Source: Emydura subglobosa
Taxonomy: Eukaryota > Chordata > Testudines > Chelidae
Assembly: GCA_007922225.1 (NCBI GenBank)
Contig: ML679956.1
Location: forward strand, 75,738,095-75,802,094
Direction: 5' to 3'
Length of the DNA: 64,000 bases
Made by a program: the position numbers and the translations under genes. Shown in pieces: positions 16,931 to 29,270 of the stretch. The notes under the pieces were generated by a model. It was not told where the DNA came from, ran no database searches, and worked only from the letters and a program-made list of their open reading frames with translations. Position 1 is the first letter of the stretch; the number at the start of each line of letters is the position of its first letter.

Positions 16931-19200
16931 GGGATAAGAATTATTGCAGTTTATTGCAATAACAATTTCTTCCTTTCTAACAAATATCACTGCATGTTAG
17001 CGTTCAATTGAAAGCTGCACCCAAGACAAATTTTACAGGAGAAAAAGGGTAAGACAAGAAGGGTATTTAAACACAGATCTCAATTTTTTTTTTTTAAACA
17101 TTCCTTAACTAGTAGATGGTGACACTGCATTACAGTGAACTCGTGACAAAATTCACTTTGCTACTGTTCTGCCTGGAAACTGAGATCTCAGATGTACATT
17201 GATATATGCAGAGACGATCATCACTCTAATGGGTAAAAGCTAAGAAACTTAAAATTAAGGTATAAATTTTAGAACGAGAATAAAAGACAGCAGGAATACA
17301 CAGTCAGAAACTGCACAGTTTTTAGAGGATTTTTGTTTACTACAATAATCCAAATTCTTTACATATGACGTGTAATTAGTTAACACATTACCAAAGATTC
17401 ATTCGGAGTCATCTGAAAGTTTATTGCACATGTGCAGTAGGCAACTGAGACTTAAGACTGCCCCTCCAATTTAAGAAACATTTAATATATAGTCCATGTC
17501 ACAAAGCTCAACTTCCTTTTGACAAATAAAACATGCTAGTTATTACATTTCCCCATCCCAAAATACTTAGCAATAAATAATGCAAAGAGATTAGAATATA
17601 CCTTGAGTTGTTTAGTAATATGTTAAGAATAGTACTAAGTTTAGTTTCACTACATAACACACTGAAGCAATTTTGTTGTTCTTAAAAAGAATTTTCTACT
17701 CTATTTATTTAACCAAAGTTTTAAAAATAATTGCTGAATTACTTAATATTATTGAACCAATATATAAATATTTGAAGTTAGACTAAATATGACTGTCGGT
17801 GTATCGCCCAAGACAGATTTGCACATCCCAGTGCCCAGTCAAAGGGAACCTTGTTAGTCTCAGAATGATCAAGAAGATATTACTCTTTCACACAGGTACA
17901 GGCTAAAGTTTAGGACTCGCACAATGGCAGGACACTAACTGCTTCTGTTGCACTGCTGCCCATATTTTGCTTATTCCATGAATAGGAGACTTCAATCTCT
18001 AGGGCCATTATTCTGGACTCTTTCACCAACATTAATTCACTTAAGTTTAATAAGATGTGGTGTGGAAACTATGTTTTTAGTAGCAGGTTTACTTCCAGTT
18101 TGTTAAAAAGTTTTATTATCTTTAAAAAGAGAAGCTTTCTCTAACTTAATGCTGCTTTCATATTCCTGCAAAGCCAAAATATTAAGCTATTAGAGAGAAC
18201 TGTAGTTTAACTTACGAATGCTGCATAAAAACAGAAAGATTGAAGAACCGTGGCATGACTCATTTGCAAAGGGATGCATTTCCTTCTTTCTAGGGCCCCA
18301 TTTCCTGAAAACACTGTCACCAGTTTTCCAGACATGAAGAACTGGAGATGTCTCCCTTTGCAGCAGTCAGTGCCACTCCTTGTTTGGCTAGAAGGAAGGA
18401 AGTGACAGAAAACATTCTAAAGGGCATGAGTGTGCTGCCTCCACAGCATCTCCCCTTACCAGATAAAGGCGAAATTTGGACTTAATATTGTTATGTAGGC
18501 ATTTATAACCACACCCCTGTAGGAGGGCTAAGTGCTACCACTATTAAGCTACTTTAAAAGCCCTGTAAAAATTGAGTCAAGTTTTAAAAAGTATTTTGCA
18601 TGTTTAAAGGCATATAACTCAATTTAGGTTATGATTTCTAGCTTGACAGCAGCCATTTAAAAATTTTTGGTAAACTCAGTTCACATGTAGGTGAGATTTT
18701 TAACATCTTCCCTTCCCTCAAAAGAGGCATACCACCTGTGCTTGTCTTATAGTAACAAGTTTCTATGTTCACACTTCAATTCCATTGTTAATTCCCCTCC
18801 ACAAACTATGGAGAGACAGGAGGTTTTACTTGAATCCTTTTGATGGCAGATAGTTTTAACTTAAATTTGTACTCCCCATTTTAGCCTATCACCCACCTCA
18901 GTAGTTTTTTGGCATCCAGCTTTTCTATTCAACTTCAGATTTTTAAACTCTTCACTATGTCTTCATTTTAGATTCTCTTTTCTAGTGAATATAAACCTAG
19001 TTCTTTTCTCTCCTTGGTTGCAATGCATCCTTTACTACACTGAGGCATCTCACACTACTGTAATATAAACAAGTGTCTTAGTTCCTTTCCTTAGCACATC
19101 TATTTATGAAGACCACCAGCCTAACTATTAAACACTGACGATTTCTGAGTAATTTTCCACCCCATATGGCGAGACCCTTACTTTTCATGGGCCTTTTAGG
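16931..19200. other. ARF1 intron 1, nothing recognised
   Basis: AT-rich intronic sequence of 2.3 kb with no recognised exon or repeat. Confidence 0.5.
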
Positions 19201-19204
19201 AGAT

Positions 19205-19452
19205 GTTTACACTGCAATTAAATAACAGTGGCTGGCCCACATCAGCTAACTCAGGGTCACAGGGCTATTTAATTGTGGTTTAGAAGCTTGGATTGTAGCC
19301 CGGACGTCTACACTACCGTTAAACAGCCTTGCAGCCTGAGCTCCATGAGCCCGAGTCAGCTGATAGGGCCAGCCAGGCATGTTTAATTGCAATGTAGACG
19401 TACGCTTAAACAGTCTTCTCATTCTTTTGTCCCTTCCAGATATCTGGACATG
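19205..19452. mobile_element. Foldback MITE in ARF1 intron 1
   Basis: The left arm contains TTTACACTGCAATTAAA and GGCTGGCCCACATCAGCTAA. The right arm contains their reverse complements, GTTTAATTGCAATGTAGAC and CAGCTGATAGGGCCAGCC. Arms of about 100 bp flank a short GC-rich centre. It has no coding capacity. The TCTACACTAC-type words and long imperfect arms match other MITEs in this window. Confidence 0.8.
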
Positions 19453-19689
19453 TGTCTTACCTGAGAAAAGGCAACTAACTATACGAGTCAGAGTCTTAAC
19501 TACCCAATATATGGTCTATTCTTAAGTAAAGAATCTTCCTCTACTTCTCCTGCTGGCCTTAGCTTCCCTTAGCTCAAGTTAGTAGAGACTCCAAATATTA
19601 CCACTTAACTGTTTGACAGTTTACATGAAGCTAGTTTGGTGGTCTCAGTCTAGTTCCCAGTGCACAGGTATAACGATCACAAATGGTTC

Positions 19690-19800
19690 AGTTGGGGCTT
19701 GTCTACACTAAAAAAGTTACCTTAACATGGGTTGTCCTTGTCTTCATATGCAACCAAACCATATTCAGCATCAGTTTAGCTGTGCCCATTGTCAGCAATA
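19690..19800. mobile_element. MITE fragment
   Basis: The stretch starts GGGCTTGTCTACACTAAAAA, the typical terminus of this MITE group, and carries a GTTACCTTAACATGGGTT continuation. The matching right end was not found, so this is a truncated or very decayed copy. Confidence 0.45.
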
Positions 19801-20117
19801 GAGATTTTTTTTTGTATATAAGCAAGTCCCCAACTGGCATCCTCAGAAGAGATACTGGGGAATGAATGAACAGATTCTGTTGTCCTATCACCTGTAAGTT
19901 AGGGCCCTCCAGGTCAGGCTTGATAGAGCAGACTGACCTGCTGGTAAATGTGCCATACATATTCTATAGACATGATTTCAGCATCCATGGATGTCAATCG
20001 AGTACTGCTCAACACCTCTGAATATTCCAAAACACACTTGGGTGCTTTTACTCCTGTTTCATTGCTCTTCATTAGGCTGAGCCCTGGACTACATTACAAA
20101 CTTACCATGGTATAACT

Positions 20118-21021
20118 CAGTGGTTCCCAACTTGTGACCCAGGGGCCAAAAGTGGTCCACGGGATCTTTCAAAGTGGCCCGCCACTCCCCTCCTGTTGGC
20201 TGCAGCAGGGAGCTGCAACCTACGGAATCAGGTGGAGCATGTTGCCGTGGGGCTACAAGATTGGTGCAGGCTCCTTGCTACAACCAAGGGGATGGGAGAG
20301 CAGCGCTCCCCTCCTCCTGGCTGTAGCAGGGAGCACGACAAAGTGCTCCTCCTGGGTCCATAGGCGCTGAGGTCCCCCCTGGAGCCAGAGGAAGGGGAGA
20401 TCAGCGCTCCCCTACCCTGGCTCCATCAGAGAGCAAAGCGCTCTGCCTGTGTCTCTAGGCGCTGGGGTCCCTGCTGGAGCCAGAGGGAGGGGAGCACTGA
20501 TTTCCCATCCCCCTGGCTGCAGAATGGAGACGCTGCCTAGGGACCCAGTTGGAGCGCATGGGGCTACAGGATGCATGCAGTTTCTCTGCTACAGCCAGGG
20601 GGACGAGAGATCAGCAAGGAGGCAGCCTCCCCGCTGAACTCCTTCCGTCTGGCTGCAGTGGGGGGGTGGCGCTGCTGGTGGAGCAGGCAGGACCTACCAT
20701 ACTTGAGGAGGGGCAGGCAGGACTCTAAAAATCAGTGCCTTATGGTTTGACCTGCACTTAGCTGCCAGGCTGTGTGCTTCAGTGTGTAATGAAAGTCACT
20801 CATCCACACTACTGCTTTGTCTGTGTGTGACATGCTGTGAATAATTTGTAGGTGTAAAATAGTGAACGTAAAAATGAGCACAGAAGCATCAAAATGTGAT
20901 TTGTAGTCCTTAATACTGTATACATCAATACATTTTTTAATGAGTTGATAGACTGGTGGCCCTTCAGGGTTGTAAAAATGATATTTGGGGCCCACGAGCT
21001 AAAAAGGCGGGGAAATCAGTG
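20118..21021. mobile_element. 904-bp non-autonomous hAT element
   Basis: The element starts CAGTGGTTCCCAACTTG and ends with the imperfect inverted copy GGCGGGGAAATCAGTG. An exact 8-bp direct repeat GTATAACT lies immediately outside each end (20110-20117 and 21022-21029), the target-duplication length of hAT transposons. The body is GC-rich on the left, with an internal tandem array (20180-20530), and AT-rich on the right. I saw no hAT transposase domain, so it is non-autonomous. Confidence 0.82.
20180..20530. repeat. Tandem repeat, about 95-120 bp period
   Basis: Four diverged units share a pattern of CTCCCCTCCT, a CTGGCTGYAGCAGGGAGC-like part, and an AGGCGCTGRGGTCCC part. For example AGGCGCTG occurs at 20362 and 20457, and CAGCGCTCCC at 20301 and 20402. 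It lies inside the hAT element. Confidence 0.7.
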
Positions 21022-21249
21022 GTATAACTATATCTCTCAGGTGTAACTACGAAAATCCACACTCCTGAGCGACAGTCATATCAACCAAACCCCCAACGTA
21101 GACAGCACCATTTCAATGGAAGGGCTTCTTCTGCTGACATAACCACCACCTTTTGGGGAGGTGGAGTACCTATGCTGACAGAAGCACCCCTGCAGTGCTG
21201 TAGGTGTAGACAAACCTGGAGCACCACAGAGCACACCTTCACCTTGATG

Positions 21250-24200
21250 TTGCATTCTGCACCACCTCCCACAAGGTTTGCACAGTGCTAGAAACCTGTT
21301 ATTCAGGTTCAGTTAAGATGTTTGTGTCATTGGTAAGCAGTAAAAGCAACAAAGACTCATATTTCTGGATAAGACACTGCAAATTTACACCAGGAAGTAC
21401 AAGATAGTTCAAACTTTAGGTAGATTTCTAGCAAGTGATATATTTAGAGATGCAAACAAGATTGCAGACACCCATCTTAGGTAAATTCACAGTAAACTTA
21501 AAAATTAGAGTGAATAAGTCTTATAGCAATGCTTTTACTATGCAGGGTTCATTTCAGAACTTTGCTCAAGTGGTAGAGCACTACAAGAGTTAGCCTTTAA
21601 GCATTACATAATCTAATATAAAAAGACGTGAGTGAAGTTTACATGTTTAGTAGTGTTCTATACTTCAGCATCCATACCAGTTTTAATGGCATTTTATTTT
21701 ACTTGCATGGCTTTAGAAATCAAACATGCTCCTCTTTTTGCAGTTCACATGTCATCCAACTGTTGTTGAATAAAGCCAGTTTACTTAATTCAAACTACAC
21801 TGTAAATAATCTGCCAAGAAAGGTGCGCATTGTACTGACATTTTAACTGGGATTTAAGATCTTTGAAAAACGGAATGCAACCCCTTAGTCTTTAATGGCA
21901 CAGTTCCATTTGGCCATACACAACTGATTCAACTTAGTGATTAAATTAAAAAAGCAATTGTGATGTAGGCCATCATATCCCGTAATTTTACACCATTTTA
22001 AAAAAGATATTGTAGAATGCTTTAAAAAGAGAATTGTGTGGTGAAAAACCTGCACATCCCCCAACATCTTTCTGCTATTTTCACAATCTAAGGAGTGGAA
22101 TGCCGGATGCAATACTAATATTTACACCTCTGCTCCTCTTTAAGAGCACTTACTATGGAACTTCAGCAGCAATTAAACTGGTGTTACACATGTTCATGGT
22201 TTCAAACCATTGTAAGAAAAACTACTGGGCAGGAACATAAGCATCTTGCTCACAAAGTGTCTCTCTCTACTCCTGAAGACATCCAACATAGGAAAGAGGG
22301 AAAGGTGCTGCTAGCAATTAAGATTAATTGCAGAAAAGCTTAATTCCCTACCTCAGAGTACAAGCATGCCATGTCTATTAAAGAAAGTGAAAACAGTTGT
22401 AAGGAAGGCATTCCGAAGACTTGCTAACCCTAGGTGTTTTTCCTTTAACTTTTTCTTTCAGTAGCTACAACTGGTGAAGAATATTATGAATGTATATACC
22501 CATTCTTGTACACCGTGAAATGCTATTTACAATAAAACTAGTCAAAATGCCTCCTTTCTATAAAATAACTGACCGTATTGAAGCCACAGCACTACTGGTT
22601 TGTAATGTAACATTAAACTTGTGATTTCAGATAGAATTTAAAATATTTTTTCACAGCAGTCCTTTCCTCCATCCCCAACTGCCTATGTTAGCTTTCTTGT
22701 CAATAACAGAACCAAAATGTAACTACAGAAATTGTTTCTTGTACCCAAGTGTTCTGCCAGCTACTCAAATGCTTAAGAGCAGGAGTGACATGTTTATGAA
22801 CCAATTTTCTTCAAACATATCAAAGGCACTCTTTCTCACTGAGACAAAGTTACATTTATATTTTCATGGGCTTATACAAAATGCTACCAAATGCACAGAG
22901 TAAACAATATCAGAGAAAAGTTTTATCTAAGATCTTTAGAATAGACAGAGTTTTCCTTGGTGTGGCTTGTAAGAAAAGTAGACAAAATATTTAGGCCAAA
23001 GAGCAATTTTTAAGTTGGTACTATGCCTTTGACCTTTAAAGTAGTTTTTAGATGTTGGGTCATTTCTCACTGTCACAGGGATGAGATAACCAAGAAGTTT
23101 TAGTGCCAATGTATTCTAGTAGCATAGTATTGCACACCTGAAATGGATATAAAACCTGCATTCTTTCATACTTGAAGAATCTGTTTCCTTGCAGCTTAAA
23201 ATGTTCTGTTGGGGCAAATTTTAAAAACAGCTCTTGATCAGAATACTGTCATGTATGTAACTAAACTGGCTCAGTATATGACTATTTCAAGAACAGTTAT
23301 ACCCAACTATTTGTAGTTGTTTACTGATCTTTCACATATGAAGCAATGGATGAAAAATGGCTAAATAGCAAATAGTTGTAGACAACTCAAAGAATTCCTT
23401 CAAGTTGGAATTATAGTTTTGGATTTCTAATTTTTTCTACTGAAATGAAAACTATTACTTTCAAGACACTATTTAACAGACTAAAATTATGCATAAATTT
23501 TAGATGTAGAAGTCATGTTCATTTTCAGAATTTTTAGTCTAAGTATGTATCATCATCAGGAATCTAACTTTGTGAAAAGTCTTACAATTGAAGATGAATC
23601 ATGTACAAAGTATTTAAAAATGAGCTGCAAAGCAAGAGATGGTATCATTTAATACTCTCACCATGATGTATCAAGATTACCTCTACATTTCTTCTCTGCT
23701 CTCCCCCCAAAGAACTTGTTACATATATTAAGTCCCGATCTCTTTTTTTTGGAGATATTTGGTAAGATTTGGATCTTAAACGGTTGATAGCACATGATGC
23801 TACAACCAGAGCTGCGACTTTCCTTATCTCCAGCTGAAGGGGGTGGGAAGTGGATGCTGAGTTTGAAAGGAGGAGGAAAAACAGGTAAAAAAGTTACGGT
23901 ATCTTGGTTACTTACCACTCAGGTACTTCAGAGACCAACATAAGGAAAGCAGAGACCTGACATAACTGACGTTTCTAATGTAAAACACATTGCTTTTGGA
24001 AAGAGCCAATTGCAAGTTGTCTTTAAAGACACGGTGCAATAACGGGAATTCTGTCTTTGCTTCACAGATCACCTTGAAGAATTCCCATCTGTGTCCATTT
24101 GAAGTGATTCTTTTTCATGGTACTACAAGACTAATCTAAATGTGGCTTTCATGTTCTCCAAGATCTGATGAACAGAGCATTCTATGAATTAAATTAGATG

Positions 24201-24600
24201 AAGACCCATCCAGAGCAGACAATGCCTTTTCCCAGATGGGATGGATGAAAACATGTACACAGTAAGTTATTTTCACCCAAGAGTCACACACAACCTTTTT
24301 TTAAAGAGAATGTTGATAGAGAGAGACAACTGTTCTCAAACGCTTCTCCAAATTAATTGAACTTTTCTTCCAAACTACCACACAAGAACAGATCAATATC
24401 AGGACCAAATAAATGCAAGTGCTGCAGGTGCTGAGGGAAGCGTGACACCTCTACAAGTCAAGATGATATTCTTCACTGATAGATCTTACTTGCAACTTTG
24501 GCCAGCTTCTCGACTGCTTCTGAACAACAATGAAACATGCCTCCTGAAGAACATGAGTTCACATAAATTCCATTACATCTCTTCCATCTGTTTGTTGCAC
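21250..24600. other. ARF1 intron 1, nothing recognised
   Basis: AT-rich sequence of 3.3 kb with no recognised exon or repeat. It would be a natural place to test for conserved non-coding elements, which cannot be judged from one sequence. Confidence 0.5.
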
Positions 24601-24604
24601 AAGC

Positions 24605-24715
24605 TCATGTCTACTTAAATTGTAAGTTCTTTTGGGCAGGGATCTTCTTCACATTATGTGTTTGTACAGCACCTAGCATAATTGAGCCCTAGGTGCAACT
24701 GTAATAGAAATAAAT
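24605..24715 (+). repeat. MIR-like SINE tail
   Basis: The piece reads TTGTAAGTTCTTTTGGGCAG, then TTTGTACAGCACCTAGCATA and GAGCCCTAGGTGCAACTGTA, ending AATAGAAATAAATAG. It is the sense copy of the tail seen reversed at 4735, 34785 and 52535. Confidence 0.75.
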
Positions 24716-24719
24716 AGGT

Positions 24720-26000
24720 GGAACATGCACATACACAGTGAGACATTGCCCAAGTGCACTAAAGATTTAGTCATTCCTGCACTATTGGGAACAGAAATAG
24801 ACTGCACAATACTCTAGAAACCCATGGAGACAAAAGGCAGACCATTTAACATTTTACTCAAAAGCCACATCAGTCTGAGTTCTTGTTTTCAAGTTCACCT
24901 TGACGCATGAGAAACAGTGATGCACTTCTAAGTTTCAAAAACAAAACCCTGAGCCACATTAAATTATGAACAACTGGTGTACCACAAAGACAAAGAACAG
25001 GGGTAATCCAATATTGTTTATCTAAAAAACAGATGAACAATTTAACGTATCCCACAGTAATCCATTAAGCTACAAATCATTCTGTAGTTTCTGTGAACTT
25101 ATGGCAGCCCACACGTTTGCACAGAGATATGAAGTTTAAAGAGAAGCATTTGGAACACAACTTCTGTATCTTCTTTTAAGAAAAGGTTGGCAAAAAATGT
25201 AAAGGAATGTACTGTACTGGAATGAGTTTGACTACAATGATGAGATTTTTGGGCTGAAGCAGAAGAGTACTCTATTTTTTCCTTTTAGATGCCCCCCAAT
25301 TGCTTGAAAGGTGAGGCCAGAGTTAAAAGTAGGCTGCTACCCAGTCAAGGCACATCTCAGGTAGTTTGATTACAGCTTCATCCGCACTTAAGACCACTGT
25401 GCGCAGCCTAACCAGCAGAGAAGTGTTAACTACTTTCACAAACAGAATGTGGCTCAGACTTATAATAGTGAAACACATACTTTAAACCTGCTCAAGTTTT
25501 AAACTATATATGTCTTACATACTACCCCATCCCCATTGAAAAGATAAAAAGTTCAGAACTATGACCAAATTCACCTTAGATACTGTGAATAAAATCAAGT
25601 TAAAGAATAAGAGAAACAAGACTGGTGGTTGACATTTAAGCAAATCCAAGAGTCAATGCTCAATTGACTGGTTGGTTCAAGATCAGCATATGAATAGGAG
25701 TTATTAGAATTGAGCCATCAGCAAAAGCAATACCATATATTCCCCCAATGTTTTCATGTATAAGAAACAAGAAATAAAATTAGTTATTTGCAAGCAGCAA
25801 GAAAAATTGCCGAATAATGCAGAAAAACAGCTGTAATAGCAGGAAGCTGATTCAAAACATTGCCCATCAGTAAAAGGAATAGACAGAATGATAGCTGGGG
25901 ATAGGGGTAGCTGTAATACCAGCTTTACAGCTTCTAAACTAACAAGGATTTCAACAGACTAAAAAAAGAGGCTTGCTTTTTTATGGAATCACAATCTTAT
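24720..26000. other. ARF1 intron 1, nothing recognised
   Basis: AT-rich intronic sequence without recognised features. Confidence 0.5.
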
Positions 26001-26004
26001 ACAA

Positions 26005-26282
26005 CTATGGCTATGGCTCCACTTACATTGGTGCAGCTGCATTGATGTAAACTCTAATGTAACCACTTTAAGCCGATATGAGCTTTCCCATCCACCTAAT
26101 TAATCCATCCCCCAGCTAGCACCAGTAGCTATGTTAGCAGAAGCTCTTCTGTTGACATAGCAATGTCCACACCAGCACTCAAGTTGGCGTAAGTTATGTT
26201 GCTCATGGGGTGGCTAATTCATATCCCTGAGCGACATAACTTATGTTGACTTAAGATGTAGTGTACCCATGGCCTCTGTTGA
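26005..26282. mobile_element. Foldback MITE in ARF1 intron 1
   Basis: The element carries GGCTCCACTTACATTGGTGC at one side and GACTTAAGATGTAGTGTACC at the other. Internal landmarks are TGTTGACATAGCAATGTCCA and CCCTGAGCGACATAACTTAT. It is related to the split MITE at 20083-21245 through the CTGAGCGACA and TCTGTTGACATA words. It is non-coding. Confidence 0.75.
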
Positions 26283-27504
26283 ACAGACTTATCCATTGTA
26301 AAGAATCTAGAACGATGAAATACTCATGGGAATGTTACAAAATATTTTATTATGTATAGGTCAGATTAGAAAACTAAAGTGTGGTTCTATTCTGAAAGTG
26401 AATATTGTCATCTCAATTATTTTCTACTGAGCATGTTTGATACAGAAAAGTCATTTTACTTAACTCCTATCCTTCCAAACTCATCCGATCTTGGTGTCAA
26501 GATGGGTTTCTTTCCTTCTTCCACCAGTGTATAATAAGAGTTCAACATAATAATTATGCCCTTTGTTATACCCATGCAACCCTAGTACTTACAGAAAAAT
26601 GTACACAGGGGTTACGAACACAAGCAAACAACTCTGCTGAGTCACAAAAAGGAACAAAATCCTGTCTACTCCTAACTGTGCTAGCTCTGAAGCCATAAGA
26701 CAACTCTCCATTTTGTCAATAGAGTCAGTAAATATGACTCAGATCTACACAAGGAGATCTATTGAGTAAGAATGTACTATTTTATACTCTTTCAGATTTG
26801 AACGCAAAAGAATAACATCTTCAAATAAATTTATACAAAGAGATTTGCTGATATGGACTGATGTTGAGATTAGTAAAAGACACTATATCCTATTCAAGGT
26901 TCTTGAGTTAAGAAGCCATGATAAATGAGTGGACTCAGTGATCTGTCAAGCCACACAGTTATGGGCACGATCTATCCTGCACCTGATTTTTAATGGAGAA
27001 AACAACAAGCATCCATTGCTGTAGCATCCAAAACTGCTGAGTGGGTGGAAGTGACACTTGTTTAAACCATCTCTTGATCCCACTGCTCTACAAGACTCTG
27101 CAGAGGTGTCAGTAAGCTTGCCTACTTAAAAGCTTCAAATTGGGTAAGTGTCCTCACTTTTTCATCCAGGGCTGCCATTACAATAATGGATTGGGGGAAG
27201 TAGTTCCTTCCCAAGCTTTGCAACAATTCTGAGTGTCTAGGATAGGAAATAATGGCATCAAACCAACCCCTTAAGTACATTTTCAGAAAAGCCCTTTCCT
27301 TCCATACCTCCAAACTTAAAGTGTATATAATGGTACCATTTTGAGTAGAAGGTCCACAAAATAAAGAATATTTGGAGGAAAATCCTAACTGACTTAAAGG
27401 AAGAATATGACAGGGAATACCCAAATTTGATTCAAAAGTGTATCTTCTAAAAAAGTCAGGTGATTAGAATATTAAAATTCAGGGGGGCAAAATTAGCAAT
27501 AGAA
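26283..27504. other. ARF1 intron 1, nothing recognised
   Basis: AT-rich intronic sequence. A 100-codon open frame at 27122-27424 on the minus strand shows no recognisable motif and is not called. Confidence 0.45.
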
Positions 27505-27655
27505 TTGTTCTGCCGTGACACTTGGACAAATCACTCAACTGTAAGTTCTCAAATTCTCATTTGTACAACAGGAATAATAATGCTCTTCAAAGAGGTGTTG
27601 TGAAGCTCAGTGGCTGCATAGCAAAGTTCAAAGTACTATCTCAATAGTTAACGTT
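27505..27655 (+). repeat. MIR-like SINE
   Basis: The segment reads GTGACACTTGGACAAATCAC, then TCATTTGTACAACAGGAATA and GGTGTTGTGAAGCTCAGTGG, matching the central and 3' parts of a MIR in sense orientation. It is diverged and non-coding. Confidence 0.7.
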
Positions 27656-28754
27656 TCAGCTATAGATGAAGCTGATGGATTTAAAATAAAAACTTCTGCA
27701 TACACTCAACCAACCTGTGGAATTCGATCCGGCAAGTACCAAGTGCCAGGATGACAAAGTCAACGTAAAACACTATGACTGAATAATTTTATAAGAAAAC
27801 TATTTTACTTATATTAAGATGGGGGTAAATCCAATCATGCTTCATGGCAAAATGAATTATGCCATGTAGAGAGCGCTATTCTACTGGCGAGGCACACTGT
27901 GGGAGGGCATTACTTTCCTGGAGTTTTATGAATGGGCCAGAGATAAAGGCAAGAGATGGGATTTTTATAGGCCAACAGCTAATCTGTTATAAGCAAGCCT
28001 GACATGCAGAGTGGAGGGTTGACCTCCTGGGTCACCAACCCAAGCCATTGAGGCTGGAAAGAAATTCTGTTCCAGGGTCAAGAGAGCAACAACTCTATTC
28101 CTCACCAACCCAGCCCAGGCGCTAGGAAACCTCAGCAATGATAGCCTCCAACCTTCAAAGAAGGCACGTGCTCAGCACACATCCCTGAGCACGCTCCCGG
28201 GGGCTGAACGGGGAGGTTAACCATGTAAAGCCATCCAACAGTCTGAGCAAGAGACTCCATGTGCCCTGGGCGGCCTCGGAGTTGTTGTTGGATCCGCAGA
28301 CTGGGGAGTTCGGGGGGTGGGATCAGGCGCGTACAGCTGGGCCGGGCCGGGCCGGGCCGGGCCTGAGGGATTAGGTCCCGAGACCTGCTTAGGCCGGGGT
28401 CAGGTCCCTAGACCAGGCCGAGGCGGGGATGCCGGGCCGGGCACAGGGGTCGAGTCGCTGCGACCGTTTGAACCGCTCCCTCCCCTCCCCCCGCTCGCAG
28501 CTCCCCGACCATCCCACGCTCCCCGTACCAGTCCCGGGCCGGGGCGGACGGCTCTCCGCACCCTGGGGCCTACCAGTGCCTGCTCCTGGGCCATACGGGC
28601 CCCCGCCAGCCCGCCCCCGTTGCTCGGGGAGACCCAGCAGGCCGGGCCCCGCCGCCCAGCGGCCTTCGCGCCGCCCTCCCCAGGTCCAGGCCTCGGCTGC
28701 CCCCCTCAAGGGAGAGAGGTGGGCCGGCGGCGCGAGGGGAGAGGCGCCGCTTAC

Positions 28755-28870
28755 CCGGTGCTGGCTGCCCCCGGCTCTGGGTCTCTCTCGGGCTCTCGCT
28801 CGGGGCCGGCTCCCTCCTGCGCTTCTCACCCGCTCCCCGCCCAGGCTCACAAGATGGCGGACAGCTCCGT
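28755..28870 (-). other. ARF1: ARF1 5'UTR exon 1 (predicted)
   Basis: On the minus strand a GC-rich stretch follows a YY1-type element and ends CACCGG|GTAAGC, a strong splice donor with its GT at 28754-28753. Two weaker donors, GTGAGA at 28829 and GTGAGC at 28850, lie upstream. The 5' end is placed near 28870 only because YY1 elements of this kind usually sit just after the start site. The exon is non-coding. Transcript data would be needed to fix both ends. Confidence 0.5.
28850..28861. promoter_or_regulatory. YY1-type CAAGATGGCGG element
   Basis: The plus strand reads CAAGATGGCGGA and the minus strand CCGCCATCTTG, the consensus for the start-proximal YY1 site found in many CpG-island promoters. 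It lies about 95 bases upstream of the predicted exon 1 donor. The ATG inside it opens a long plus-strand frame, but that frame is a by-product of GC-rich sequence. Confidence 0.6.
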
Positions 28871-29270
28871 CCGGGCGGCCACGTCAGTGTGTGTGCCAGC
28901 AGGGGCTGCCCGCGCGCGGAGCACGACGGGTAACCGAGGAGGGCCGCGGTGGGCGGGGCCTGCAGCGGCGCCCAGGTTCACGTCACAGGGAGGGGAGGGG
29001 CGACGGGGCGGGAGTCGAGGGATCCCCCAGCGGTTGGGCGCGCGCCGGTGGGGCGGAGTCGCGGGGAGCCCGGGAGTGGTGCGCGCGCACGTGGGCGCGC
29101 GCGGGGGATGGGGCCCCTGGGGTAAGGTGGCGCTTTTACCCCTCCCCCCCTTCGCTCGTTGCCCGCCCGCTGCGCTGCGTGGGGGCGCCGTGAGGGGCTC
29201 CTCGGGCCGGCTCGGGCGGCCCTGGGGCTTGGTGGCCAAACCTGACACACTGCTAGTGACACTCACACGC

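Larger units (their letters stand above)
20083..21245. mobile_element. MITE split by a later hAT insertion
   Basis: The left part (CCTGGACTACATTACAAACT to GTATAACT at 20117) and the right part (GTATAACTATATCTCTCAGG, from 21022, to GGTGTAGACAAACC near 21215) form one foldback MITE if the 904-bp insert is removed. The right part contains CCACACTCCTGAGCGAC and a CTGCTGACATAACCACCACC segment, as in the relative at 26005-26282. It is non-coding. Confidence 0.75.
28255..29270. promoter_or_regulatory. CpG island, ARF1 promoter
   Basis: GC content and CpG density jump sharply relative to the AT-rich intron on one side and the ordinary intergenic DNA on the other. GGGCGGGG-type GC boxes occur on both strands (for example around 28835 and 28950) and no TATA box is evident, the usual layout of a housekeeping promoter. 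Its position, 14 kb upstream of the ARF1 start codon, fits the long first intron of vertebrate ARF1. A GGGCC pentamer run lies at 28337-28363. The opposite strand may also be transcribed, as at many CpG islands, but no gene is visible there. Confidence 0.85.
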
